NCBI GenBank assembly: GCA_003427395.1
Contig: BFEA01000085.1
Span: forward strand, 1,604,167 to 1,634,265
DNA length: 30,099 nucleotides
Direction of reading: 5' to 3'
Source of the DNA: Chara braunii
Taxonomy: Eukaryota > Streptophyta > Charophyceae > Charales > Characeae
The position numbers were made by a program, and so were the translations under genes. Each line of letters starts with the position of its first letter. Position 1 is the first letter of the stretch. Under the pieces are notes generated by a model that saw only the letters and a list, made by a program, of their open reading frames with translations, did not search any database and was not told where the DNA came from. Shown here piece after piece: positions 19,412 to 29,580 of this stretch.

Positions 19412-19866
19412 CCGGTGTCGGCGCGAATACCCTTACAAGGGTATCCGCCCTGTTTTTTGCAAGCAACATGAATAGTCTTGGTTTAAAGTTTAAGTCTCCC
19501 GCGCAGAGGCGCGACTGCGTCTGTGGTTTACGTTAACTGGATGACAAACTAGACTAGAGAGTATGTGGGCGCGCAAACTTGAGGCGCACATGATCCTTTT
19601 ACCTTTTGATTGAAGATTGTGAAAACCAGCGTTCATCGCCGGCCAAAGTTAATTTTCTGATTAAACTATGATTAAAAAGGGTGTCTTGTTGACTGATTCG
19701 CTTGCCGGTGACTCGTGCGTACATACGAAGGGCGGCATCAACAACAGCGTGAGTTTTGAAAGTGTTTCAGTGGGTCTGTACGTCACACTATATTCGTTTA
19801 CTTAAGCGTCCGTCGAAACTAGACCCGCCCTTAGGCCTAGCACAAGCGGTTACGACATCTTACTTT
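19412..19866. repeat. Repeat C, copy 2
   Basis: Counterpart of 8712-9160, same orientation. It retains ATACCCTTACAAGGGTAT exactly. A comparison of the two copies shows no conserved reading frame, so a non-coding repeat is likely. Confidence 0.85.
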
Positions 19867-20083
19867 CATCTAAGAGATTCAGGGATCAAGATCGAGAGGC
19901 GACAGCGCGGGGGTATCAGAATAGCGTGAAGGGACCGAAGGGTTGAGGGCCCGGCGGGGCTATCCCCCTTTGGCTTTGCCGTCGGCGACGTTGAGACGGT
20001 ACTGACAGTTGCGTCCTCCTCGGTCACCATGTTGTGACAATTGAAAGTTTCAAATATTTTATAATTTTTGTCCTATTATATAT

Positions 20084-20091
20084 ATTATATA

Positions 20092-20134
<43 letters not shown>
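20084..20134. repeat. (TTA)n microsatellite
   Basis: TATATATTA-rich lead followed by about 14 TTA units. Confidence 0.95.
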
Positions 20135-20410
20135 TTATGTGATCCGGTGGGGGATCGGTCCCCAAAAAAGGAGGAACTAGTAGGGGTCGTGCTTCCAAAG
20201 TAGGTGCTCGGTTTGTTGCCCGGAAATCCACATCAGGGGTTTTGAGAGAGAGAGTATGCCCGCTGGAATCCGGAGAGTGGCAGGCTGCGTTTGGGTGGAG
20301 CGACCCAAAACGCAGTTACAAAGATCACGGAAGGGGCACCGCAGCCAGTCGCGTGGACTTCGGCCTTCAAAGTCCTCATTTGAATATTTGCTACTGCTAC
20401 CAAGATCTGT

Positions 20411-20560
20411 GCAGGGGCCCACCTTGCAGAGGCTTAGGCTGTAGGCACAGCGAAAGCCAGGGAAAGCAAGGGGAGCGGCGCAACTGCGCAGGGGCCCACT
20501 TTGTAGAGGCTTAGGCTGAAGGCATAGCGAAAGCCAGGGAAAGCAGCGGGGGGCGACGTA
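20411..20560. repeat. 77-bp tandem duplication
   Basis: Units begin with GCAGGGGCCCAC at 20411 and 20488 and share GAGGCTTAGGCTG and GCGAAAGCCAGGGAAAGCA. The 159-codon minus frame over it (20656-20177) reflects the repeat and is not recognised as a gene. Confidence 0.9.
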
Positions 20561-22130
20561 GAGAGAAGAACAGAAGGCATTGAAGGTGGGGGTCGCAGTG
20601 ATGTTGCCGCACAACTCGTCTGTCGGGGCCGAGTATAGGAAAGAAAGACTACTCATACAAGTATAATAACTATTTCCCCAGGAGTCTCCTTGGTCGTTGG
20701 AGCCGTCGAGCCGTCAGGCAGGCCGCTGTGCTTGAGTACTGTCGGATCGGGAAGCGAAGGACGAGGCCGACAGGGTGGTGAAAGACGGCGGGTGGACCTA
20801 GACGGAAAAACGCACAGGGTACATGCGGAATAAGGGAGGGCGCAACGACAGAAGAAAGTTGCTATGGCAGGGGGGGGGGTAGGACGACTACTCCAACGGT
20901 TCTACACGAAACCAAGCGAGTGAATGATGAATATGGGGGTTTCCAGACAAGGCGACCGTGATGACGAGGTCAGAATGACGGGACAACGATGAGAAAGAAG
21001 GGTTAGTAAAAGAGTGTATGCGAGGGAAGGAGAAGGGAAGTGAAAACTGTTATAAAACAGTCGTTTGTCAGCTGATTCTGGCGGAGTAAGCCTCGTTTGA
21101 GGGGTTTCAAGCTATTTGAGTTGAAAGGTCGTACCAGAATTGTGATCTGGTTAGTGGCCTGATCGGAACGAACAGAGTGGGCCGCGCAAAGTGTCGAAGG
21201 AGTCGATGGAAGTTGGTGGGTAGTTTCAGTTGGTCCTCGACGGATTTTGGTGGGGAAAGAGTCGCTATTAAGGTTTCTAGACACTGTGAGTTCGGTGACA
21301 GGGTCAGATTCGATGATAAGGGAATGGTCTAGTTAGTATGCGGGATGTGGGTCGTGTGAGGGAGGAATGTTTTTCAGTGAGAATGCATCTAACCGCGTTT
21401 TAGCGGAAGATTCATTCGGTTCATATTTGCGTATCTCGGGAAGTGGTGTGGGGCCGCCTCAGAGGTTAGGAGACTGCTTGTTGGCCAGCAAATTGTCAGC
21501 GTGCTGATGAAAGTCGCATGTCAATGCACTATCGTTATACAAATTGCGATCCCATTCCTTCGGCGCTCTCGGGTTCGCTGATGGTGCCCGATTGTAGTCG
21601 GAATGCTCATCACCATAGCCCCAGGCTTTTAGTATTTTGTCCCCTCGGTGTTCACGGTCGTCCTCGTGATAGCGGTATGTATGACCGTTGAGCACGTATC
21701 AGGTCAAAGTACAGTCTAGGTGCATACACGGTCAAAGACAAGGGGGAGTGGGGAGTTTTGTGCATGGCAGGCTTAAGAGTGAGGATAGGATTCAGTGGTT
21801 TGAGAGAGAGAGAGGGTATATGCTTACCTCCGGGAAAAACGTTGGATGAACCGGGAGTGAGTTGGAGACTTACCTCTTGGCTGCAATCTATCCTGACGAC
21901 CGGAGTGGCTAAGTACAGGCTACGGGGAGAGAAGTATGCCTAACAGAGTACGCCTGGGCGGAAAAGAGTAGAGAGCAGACATCCACGAAAGAATAACGTG
22001 AGGAGGCTATGAAGTAAGGAGGGCTATTGCGAGAGGGCTGTTGCTATAATCTGCGTCAACATTTTCGCAGAGCAAAATCGAGGGTGTGCGGTGTCTCGCT
22101 GTTTTGTGAACTGCATTTGAGCAGCGAAGC
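20561..22130. other. No gene seen
   Basis: Purine-rich on the plus strand, with a G10 run at 20870-20879 and no frame or repeat I can support. Confidence 0.5.
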
Positions 22131-22915
22131 GTCGACTCGGATTTGGCTGCTGCTGCAACGGGTTGCTGCACTTACTGCTAAGACTAATCCCTATGTGTTT
22201 GATATCATCTACTGCCACTGCGTCTGATTGTGGCCAGCAGTGTATACTGACTGATCAGTGAGTCGCGCAGCCTGTTGAACGAGGGAGACTTATCTGCTGG
22301 AGTAAGTGTTGTTGCTACATGGGCTGCCAAACGGTGGTCTGGTATTGTTGTATTCAAGGGCCCGACTACGAATCGTTGTTATTCGAAGGTGGGGCATTAT
22401 TGTTGTTGCTGTGTTTGTTATACAGCGCTGTCTTGATGAGTACACTGTGAATTGTTGCTGGAACGGTTGTTGTACACACCACCTTGCTAGGCCGTTTTAC
22501 TGCGCACACTGGATTGTGGTTGCGAGCGTAATATCCATGCGACGACTGATGAGCTACAGTGACGTTGCTGAACTGCGTACCTGGTTGCTGCATACTGCTG
22601 TTGACTGTGCATAAACTGTCTGCTGCATCTAGGCACGGACTACGAGCTGCTGCTGCTGCGGACTGTGCACAGGCGACCACTACGGTTGTTGACAACTGCT
22701 GGTTGTTGCGGACCGCCCGATCTTTTGCTGCATAATGGGGAGGATCAGCTGCTGCATGTTATACACTGTTGATCGCTGTGTACCACTGCTGCGTCTATGG
22801 ACTGAGGGCAGGCTACTACTGCTGGCAACTGTTGTTGTTGCTGTGGATCGCCACTGGAAATTGCTACTGCGTTTATGGACTGTTGCAGACTGTTGCGCGG
22901 CCGCGACTGGGCTGA
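22130..22915. repeat. CTG/TTG-rich imperfect trinucleotide region
   Basis: Scattered CTG, TTG and TGC triplets (for example around 22145, 22390, 22650 and 22830) without a long pure run. They give Cys/Leu/Val-rich frames in several phases. Confidence 0.75.
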
Positions 22916-23530
22916 GGTGAGGTGTTGAGACTTGAGGAGGTGGCCAGACTGGACAAGTAGTGCGGCGAATTGGGAGGCCGTCTGAGGGTTGATTTCGATA
23001 GTTTGACTTCAGAAGTTGAAGAAGCTGTCACAGCGGCCACCATTGCGGGGTCCTCAGGCGCATGAAGGTATCAAGGCCCTCTCCTGAGAGTTGAGTTGTC
23101 CCCTGTTTGTGTCTAGAGAGTCTGGAACCCCTTATCTTATGCCTTTCTTACACCAAGTCTGATCCAGTTCTGAGAGGAAGGCGGCAGGCGGGATTGCAAC
23201 CCGTAGGACCGCAACAACACTCGGTGGGGAGTCATCCCACCGATTGCGGGAGCTCTGCTAGAAACCTAGGCGAGGTTGTGGAGGCAGGGTACCATCCGGT
23301 AATCCATCTCTATCTATATAACCCACTACACCCTTGTTTGCATATTCCCCCTGTAGTTTGATTTATGTATGCATGCCTGTCCCTATGATTTTTGCTTTCT
23401 CTTCAGGACCTAACCAGACTAAGTAAACGAATGCATGTACAATGTCAGTTTTAGTATTTATTGTATGACTGAAAGCAGATTGTGGGATTGCATCTGAGGG
23501 AAGGGTGGGAGAAAGGCTGTATTGCATGAG
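22916..23530. other. No gene seen
   Basis: Mixed DNA with the hairpin CGGTGGG/CCCACCG (23220-23240, loop GAGTCAT), which is within chance expectation for its length. Confidence 0.5.
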
Positions 23531-23552
23531 TTAGACTGGGTCGACCAAAGGA

Positions 23553-24279
23553 TGGGCCAGTTCCATAAGTTTGGGAAGACCCAGTGCTATGTTTTATTTT
23601 GAATTGCCTAGAGAGCCAGACATATTCCATAAGTTTGGGTGGTCTGGTTGCTCTGATTGGTGAGGGCTGAATGTGATGACTTTTTCATGGGCCAAGCATG
23701 TTCCATAAGTTTGGGTGGCTTGGTCGCCTTGTTTACTTTAGTTTTTTGCCAGTTTCTTTAGTTCATGAACGAGGAGGTTTGAGCATGTTCCATAAGTTTG
23801 GGTGGCTCAGCCTTTTCCTGCTTTGGCTTTTGGGAGAAATGAACCAGGATGAGGACCAAGACATGTTCCATAAGTTTGGGTGGTCTTGGCCCAACGCCTC
23901 GCATATACTGGAACCTGAAGATTATAAATTGGTTATACCTTATTATTATATTATTTATGAACACACTAGTCAGACAGGGTTCCATAAGTGTGGGTGGTCT
24001 GACTGTAGCTTATCACCAACTGAAGAGAGTATTAATTAAGAATAAACATGTGGTTCGAAGGGGTAGGCTGAGTCTTGAGCTGAAGATGATCGGCTCAGTT
24101 ATACGCTACCTCAAAAGACTAAGTGCAGACAATTATATAAATTATGGATACTTAAACCGTTAAGGGCGACTAGGGTGGCCTAATCATGTGCCCAAAGAAG
24201 AGAAAAGCTGTTGTGCCCCGTGTTTGTGTATGCTTCCTGGATGGGCTAGACATGTTCCATAAGTTTGGGTAGTCTAGCC
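23553..24279 (+). repeat. Array of seven hairpins with constant loop and covarying stems
   Basis: Seven copies of TTCCATAAGTTTGGG, nearly invariant, are each enclosed by a different pair of complementary arms. (1) TGGGCC/GACCCA 23553-23583, one mismatch; alternatively an 8-bp perfect outer stem ACTGGGTC/GACCCAGT starting at 23535. (2) CCAGAC/GTCTGG 23616-23647. (3) CCAAGC/GCTTGG 23692-23723. (4) TTGAGC/GCTCAG 23779-23810, one wobble. (5) CCAAGAC/GTCTTGG 23856-23889. (6) AGTCAGAC/GTCTGACT 23968-24004. (7) GGCTAGAC/GTCTAGCC 24244-24279. The loop between arms is 19-21 nt, 20 in five of seven, usually ATG-TTCCATAAGTTTGGG-TG. Within it TCCA/TGGG could form an inner stem with a TAAGTT apical loop. 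DNA between hairpins is unrelated and intervals grow from about 75 to 275 bp, so this is not a simple tandem repeat. Strand is arbitrary. No known RNA family recognised. Confidence 0.9.
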
Positions 24280-24529
24280 TTATGCCCTCTGTAAGCTGGG
24301 TATAAGGGGATAAATCATCGAAAAACTATGAACTATTGTTTGCTAAATTGACTTGGGGATGGTGAGAGCACTTACCTTTGTGGTTTGGCCTGCATGTGAC
24401 TGAGTGATGTCACTGCTTAGTCTGAGTTTCAGTTTATAGGTAGTTGCTTTAGTTGCTCGCCACGTGCTGAGCCATAGGAGTTAGTTTCAATTCCTGCATT
24501 TTCTGAGTTAAATTTATTTTACTTAAATC

Positions 24530-25110
24530 GATTTTTGCATTTTCTTGGATCTCATATTTATACTTGGTCTTGTATAAATTTTGGTAAACCACTTTCTCTA
24601 CGAGAAACACTGCCGAAATTTCTACAAAACCAAGGAGTTAGTCAAAACTTTATCTTCTTCAGGATCCGGTCTTGTTGGTTTTTTGACTTAGTAAGAATCT
24701 TGGAAGTCTCCTTTTCTAAACGAAGTGCTGATCAAATTTTTTCTAATTCAGAGAATTAGACAAAATTGAGCCTTGAAGGGTCAAAGTCATCTCAGATTCT
24801 GAACTTAGCTTTGTATAAATCTTGGAATAACACTTCTCTACGGGAAGCGCTGCCGAAATTTCTACTTTAAAATTATGTCTTAACATAACTCAAACCTTAT
24901 GTTTGAGTTCATATCTGACTTTGTATAAATTTGGAAAGTCTTCCTGTCTAAAGAAAGTGCTGCTTAGATTTTTACTAAAGCAAGAAGTTAGACAAATTTT
25001 GACTTTCTAAAATCCGAAAAGGTTGATTTTTGGGCCAGTATAAATTCTGCGATGGCACTTTCCCTACGGGAAGCGCTGCCGAAATTTTCCGAGTTTATAG
25101 GAGTTAGATT
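24530..25110. repeat. ~117-bp tandem repeat, five diverged units, LTR-like motif
   Basis: GTATAAAT(T/C)TTGG recurs near 24572, 24691, 24812, 24922 and 25038, each followed by CTTTCTCTACG-GGAAGCGCTGCC and then GAAATTTCTAC variants. The reverse complement of the last part (GAAATTTCGGCAG...) resembles a motif common in LTRs of plant Ty3/gypsy elements. That is a memory-based similarity, not an alignment. Confidence 0.75.
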
Positions 25111-25784
25111 ATATTTGACAGGTGGCGATTTCTGGAATTCCACTTCGTGTAGGGGAGATTATGCAAGGGTCTACCTTTGCTTTGGCACCTGCTTAAAGGT
25201 AGGTGTAGGCCTAGTTAAGTAGGGTGATTTGAGTGAAATTGTGATATGGAGATTATTCTCCATGAACTTATAGACCTAGCTTGAGGATTGACATGTCTTG
25301 TATTACAGGTCTTCTTGAACAAGTCGATTCAGGATTGTGGGTTAGATTCAGCTTTGATCCCACGAGGATCACCTTCTGTTATCACTAATAACATGTCGAT
25401 TGCCGATTCGTCGGTATACGACTCAATTCCAACTCGCCCTTCATACTAAACCTAAAACGGTTTTAGCCCTGATGATTTTTATTGTTTTGTTAAGATTTCA
25501 CCCGGGCTTTTATTGAATGGTCATTTAACAAAGGTACTGAGTATTTAATTATGGTTGTTGGTTGGAGGTTGGGGCTTGCATGGCTAAAGCAAGGGGTATA
25601 AGTACAAAGAGTGGTTGGGGTTGACTCCGTGTAGTGTGTGCACTTTGTTCGACTTTTGATGTGATTGCAGATATGCTATGTGGTTGGGATTTGGGATGTG
25701 ACTGTCTGCGATCATACATATACATATGGTTGTGAGGAACCCCACTGTGATTGTGAGAAATGGTCGTCACATACTTATCTCCTT
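25111..25784. other. No gene seen
   Basis: Unit-like sequence ends at GGGGAGATTATG (25153). An 8-bp inverted repeat CTACCTTT/AAAGGTAG (25171-25202) follows. No supported frame. Confidence 0.5.
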
Positions 25785-25785
25785 G

Positions 25786-25856
<71 letters not shown>
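25785..25856. repeat. Compound microsatellite (TA)n(TG)n
   Basis: About 10 TA and 26 TG units. A 12-bp perfect palindrome GTCGCGCGCGAC (25862-25873) follows directly. Confidence 0.95.
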
Positions 25857-25858
<2 letters not shown>

Positions 25859-25904
25859 GTTGTCGCGCGCGACGGTTCCGCACCCCGCTGAGAGCGCAGA
25901 ACCT

Positions 25905-26158
25905 CACGGTCGTGTCACGCAGGATGTATTCCTGAAAAAGAACCAGTCACCACTCCAACCGTGCACTCGTGCTATACCTCTCACGACACCCCACGACAGG
26001 TCGGGGAGCCGCAAGGTACAACTTACCTCTACCCAAGGGGCCGTCACCACCCTCAGGTAGGCGTATCCCTGTTGAACTACCGGCCCACATGCAAAGGCTT
26101 TTACATGCCGTTGTAGAGGTAGGTCGACCGAGGGCGTTTGCTCGATCGTTGTAGCATA
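25905..26158. repeat. Repeat B, copy 2
   Basis: Counterpart of 13732-14050. The central segment here folds as CTACC/GGTAG (26029-26033 with 26056-26060), at the place where copy 1 has CCCTAA/TTAGGG. Confidence 0.8.
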
Positions 26159-26728
26159 AAACGGGCTACGCGCGGTAAGACGCCTAGAACTGACCCGTTA
26201 GATATTCAGGTCGAACTTTTAAAAGCAGTCTATTTCCGCTACTGCGTAATGTATTATTCTCTTGACCGATACCAATCAAACCTTCTTTCTATCAAAGAGC
26301 GTCCTATCTTTCTTAACAAGTTAAGACTTAATTGAACATCATGATAGTATTGAAGTTAAGTTGGACATATGATGAATATGAAAGTATTACCGCCGAGAAC
26401 CCTTCCCACTTTCACAAATGCCGTGTGTCCGAGACTCTTCAACAGACCAGGTCCAGTTCAATCCAAAATCACGCACAGAATAATGCAAAGACAGTTCACA
26501 TGCCATGTACTAACGGCGTCAACCATCAACCATTGACCTTGTCCCTCACTTCCCAAACTATGTATGACAGCCTTGTCTTTCTTGAGACGTAAGCCCAACC
26601 CCCTCACAATTCTTCAAAGGACCCTTGGGAGTGACCAATACCATTTAGGCAATGACCACAGGTGACAGTTTTACTGACCACAGGATTTGATTTTAGAGGT
26701 GGGTATCAAGTCAAAGGGGAAGAGTTGA
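26159..26728. other. No gene seen
   Basis: The 86-codon frame (26332-26592) has no recognisable domain. ACCACAGG recurs near 26656 and 26678. Confidence 0.45.
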
Positions 26729-26764
26729 ATCGGTAACAACCGATCTGTTATCGAGAGATAACAG
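26729..26764. repeat. Two abutting tetraloop hairpins
   Basis: ATCGGT-AACA-ACCGAT (26729-26744) is followed without a gap by CTGTTATC-GAGA-GATAACAG (26745-26764). Both stems are perfect. GAGA is a GNRA-type loop. Confidence 0.85.
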
Positions 26765-28070
26765 AAATTTGGGTCCTTTCTGTAGAACCTCTTCCTTGAA
26801 ATGCAGTAGATAAACGGAGACCTGCACACACACAGGTCAACAAAGATTCAACACCCTCACTCGATTTCCCACATTTTGATATCTAAGGGTCCAGCCCCTA
26901 GACATGGGTAGTGAGTCATGGGATCAATATCCCAGGTCTAATCCCTAACGTTTATTTTCACAACCCTACCCTGAGCCGTTTGTCACCATCTCCTTTCTCT
27001 CGAGGAATCCATGCCTGTGTCCTAAGTCGTTCTTTGGGAAACTCATGCTTTCCCTACTCTCAGTCCTTGCATTTTCTCTCTTGGGGATTAGCGCTCCGTT
27101 AGACGCTTATGTAAATGAGATATAACTCATTCATCGTTGAGGTCTTTCATCCAAAAGCCACACACAGTTATGGACTACGCGGTGGTTCTCTTTCTACTAG
27201 TATTCTCTTTCCCACGGTCCTATCTTATTACCTTGTTTCTTTTCCTAGATACGTGAAGACCTTACTCCAACAGGAGCATTGTTCTTTCCTTTCTCTTCAA
27301 TTTGTTCTGACATACTGAAGTAGTAGACCGATTCAAACATGAATCTTCTGCTACTTGGCCAATACCAAGCAGTCTCTTAATCAAACTGACAGTCGAGTAA
27401 GTCATACATGAGGATTCGATTCCCCCTTTAGTTTCACTCAATGTATATATATGAACTAATCAGAGTGGCAGGATAACTCACACATGATCATCCTGCCTAC
27501 AACAAATAGTTGAGGCTCCTAAATAAGCACCCTACTCCTTGCTTTAGGTATCTTTCTGAAAGATCCGGATGTCAGTCTCCTCCCAGAAATTAATAACGGT
27601 GTGCGTGAATAATAGGCGACCCGCACAAGAGCCCCTTACTATCACGTGACAAGGTCCTCTTCATGATAGCATTAGGATAATCATAACAAGGGTATCATGT
27701 TGCCCTTTTGAAGCTGACCGACTGAGACCAGGTTAGTTAGGAAAGAAGACGAGTGTTTAGGGTATTCCTACAGGAGCACCCTCTTAGCGAGTTATTACAG
27801 AATCAAGTAGGTAATAAACAGACCCCAACAAAGGTCCCTTTACTACTTTCCTTGGGTAACGAGTAGTCCAGCCGTTAAACAAGTAATAAGGTGACTCCTA
27901 CAGAAGCCTCCCCTCTACCGGTTTGGTGGTCGGGCTATCAGAAGGTAAGTAAGCTAGGAAAGGAAGAGTAGAAATGTGATCTCCTATTCTCTGCAGATTG
28001 TTAGTCAGCCTTATACTCAAGCGTGTGAATAAGATGACCCTCCCTGAAGCCTTCCTTGTTATTTTCTAAG
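26765..28070. other. Degenerate hairpin-rich repeat field, no gene
   Basis: From about 27470, diverged copies of GTGAATAA..G.GACCC..C.GAAGCC recur (near 27605, 27812, 27875 and 28025), several enclosed by short complementary arms: GGCAGGAT/ATCCTGCC (27472-27502), GTGCG/CGCAC, CTATCA/TGATAG and AGGGT/ACCCT. GACCTG/CAGGTC (26819-26838) lies further left. Short frames at 26911-27102 and 27115-27318 have no known domain. Confidence 0.5.
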
Positions 28071-28940
28071 AGTCAGACCCCTCTTCCCGTCACGACGACA
28101 GTCGATCCGGTAGTTGGTAAGGTAACTCACACATGAGTACCTAGTTTACTTCATAAGTTAATGTTAGACATCCTTTCCCGTCACGACGACAACCGATCTG
28201 GTAAGGTAGTGAAACAACTCACACATGAGTGCCTAAGTTAGCTCATAGTCAATGTCAGAACCCTCCTTCCGTCACGACGACAAGCGATCTGGTAGAGAGT
28301 ACCCATTTTAGTTCGTAAGTTTATTGCCAGATACCCCTTTCTGTCACGACGACAACCGTTACGGTAGAGAGTACTTATATTATCTCATAAGTATTCGTCA
28401 AATACCTCTTCCCGTTACGACGACAGCCGATCCGGTAGAGAGTACTTAGATTAGTTCATAAGTTTGGGTTGGTACCCTCGTCCCATCACGACGACAGTCG
28501 ATCCGGTAGAGAGCCCCTATTTAGTTTACAAGTTATAGTTAGATACCCCCTTCCCTACACGACGACAGTCGTTATGGTAGAGAAGACCTACTTTAGATTA
28601 TAAGTTATTGTTAGTAACCTCCTCCCATCTCGACGATAGTCGATCTGGTAGGGAGTACCAAATCTAGATCATAAGCTATAGTCAGATACCCCCTTCCCAT
28701 CACGACGACAGCCGCTAAGGTAGAGAATACTTAGATTAGTTTATAAGTAGTTGTTTGTACCCTCGCCCCCTCACGACGACAGCCGCTCAGGTTGAGAGTA
28801 CCTAGATTAGTTTACAAGTAGTTGTTCGTACCCTCGCCCCCTCACGACGACAGCCGCTCTGGTAGAGAGTACCTAGATTAGTTCATAGATTATCATTAGG
28901 ACCCCCTTCCCGTCACGACGATAGTCGGACCGGTGTGAGG
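28070..28940. repeat. Satellite-like array: 12 units of 71 or 91 bp
   Basis: The core CACGACGACAG(T/C)CG recurs at 28091, 28182, 28273, 28344, 28416, 28487, 28558, 28629, 28701, 28772, 28843 and 28914. The first two intervals are 91 bp, the rest 71-72. After the core, GGTAGAGAGTACC-TAGATTAGTT and TCATAAGTT follow. The 91-bp units carry an extra stretch with AACTCACACATGAG between GGTA and TACC. Confidence 0.93.
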
Positions 28941-29117
28941 AAACCCGGGGAGGATCGCCTACCGTTCGCTGAAGCCAAGGGCTACGGCGTCTGTCACTCA
29001 CCACGCCCGCTTCCGAGGTCCTCAGCGACCAGCAGGGTTCGAAGTCGGGAGCATCCTGTCACGCTCCCTTTTTTTCTTTTTCTTCCTTTCTCTAATTTAG
29101 CAGCTTCGATCAGCAAG

Positions 29118-29290
29118 GAGTTCCAACAGTCAACTGGTATCGCTCAACAATACGTTTCAGCAGTCAATTAATAATTCAGCCAATTGGTATCACTCAACAG
29201 TACGTTTTAGCGACTAGGGAGTTACAACAATCAACCGGTGTCACATAGCAGTGCGTTTCATCAGCCAATGGATAATTCAGCCACCCCACG
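29118..29290. repeat. ~101-bp diverged tandem duplication
   Basis: GGAGTT(C/A)CAACA and ATAATTCAGCCA recur about 101 bp apart, with a half-unit GG(T)ATC(A/G)CTCAACA...ACGTTT in between. Confidence 0.65.
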
Positions 29291-29379
29291 CAATGGTGAG
29301 TTTTTTTTTGCAGACAACTGGGAATTGCAACTAGGCCGCCACAACAAGTTTCACAGTCAACTTTGAATGTGCCACCCCA

Positions 29380-29580
29380 CTCTCTCTTTCTCTCCCATTC
29401 GAAGTTCTCGCTCCCTTACTCACGCTGTTCTCCCTCCCTCAGTCTCGCTGTTCTCTCTCTCTCACTCTCGCTGTTCTCTCTCTCTCACTCTCGCTGTTCT
29501 CTCTCTCTCACTCTCGCTGCTCTCTCTCTCTCTCACTCTCGCTGTTCTTTCTCTCTCACTCTCGTTCTCTCTCACTGCCT
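29380..29580. repeat. 23-bp minisatellite, CT-rich
   Basis: CGCTGTT starts at 29423, 29446, 29469, 29492 and 29515 (variant), exactly 23 bp apart, with CTCTCTCTCTCACTCT between. Confidence 0.92.

Noticed and set aside
8712-19866. Repeats C as the two LTRs of one 11-kb retrotransposon
   Set aside because: Spacing and orientation fit, but there is no primer-binding site after copy 1, no purine tract before copy 2, no gag/pol remnants and no clear TG...CA ends; unrelated repeats fill the interior.
20177-20656. 159-codon minus-strand frame
   Set aside because: It covers a 77-bp tandem duplication and shows only the resulting internal repeat, no domain.
22546-22575. Second hammerhead at CTGATGAG
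   Set aside because: No GAAA after a stem II and no complementary stem III; the core word alone is expected by chance.
7940-23240. Many isolated perfect hairpins with 6-8-bp stems (for example 7940-7961, 11039-11060, 23220-23240)
   Set aside because: With loops up to 20 nt, dozens of 7-bp and several 8-bp stems are expected by chance in 30 kb, so only families with conserved loops or stems of 11 bp or more were kept.
23553-24279. CRISPR-like array
   Set aside because: The constant part is only about 15-20 bp, spacing is irregular (75-275 bp), arms are complementary to each other and the context is a plant nucleus.
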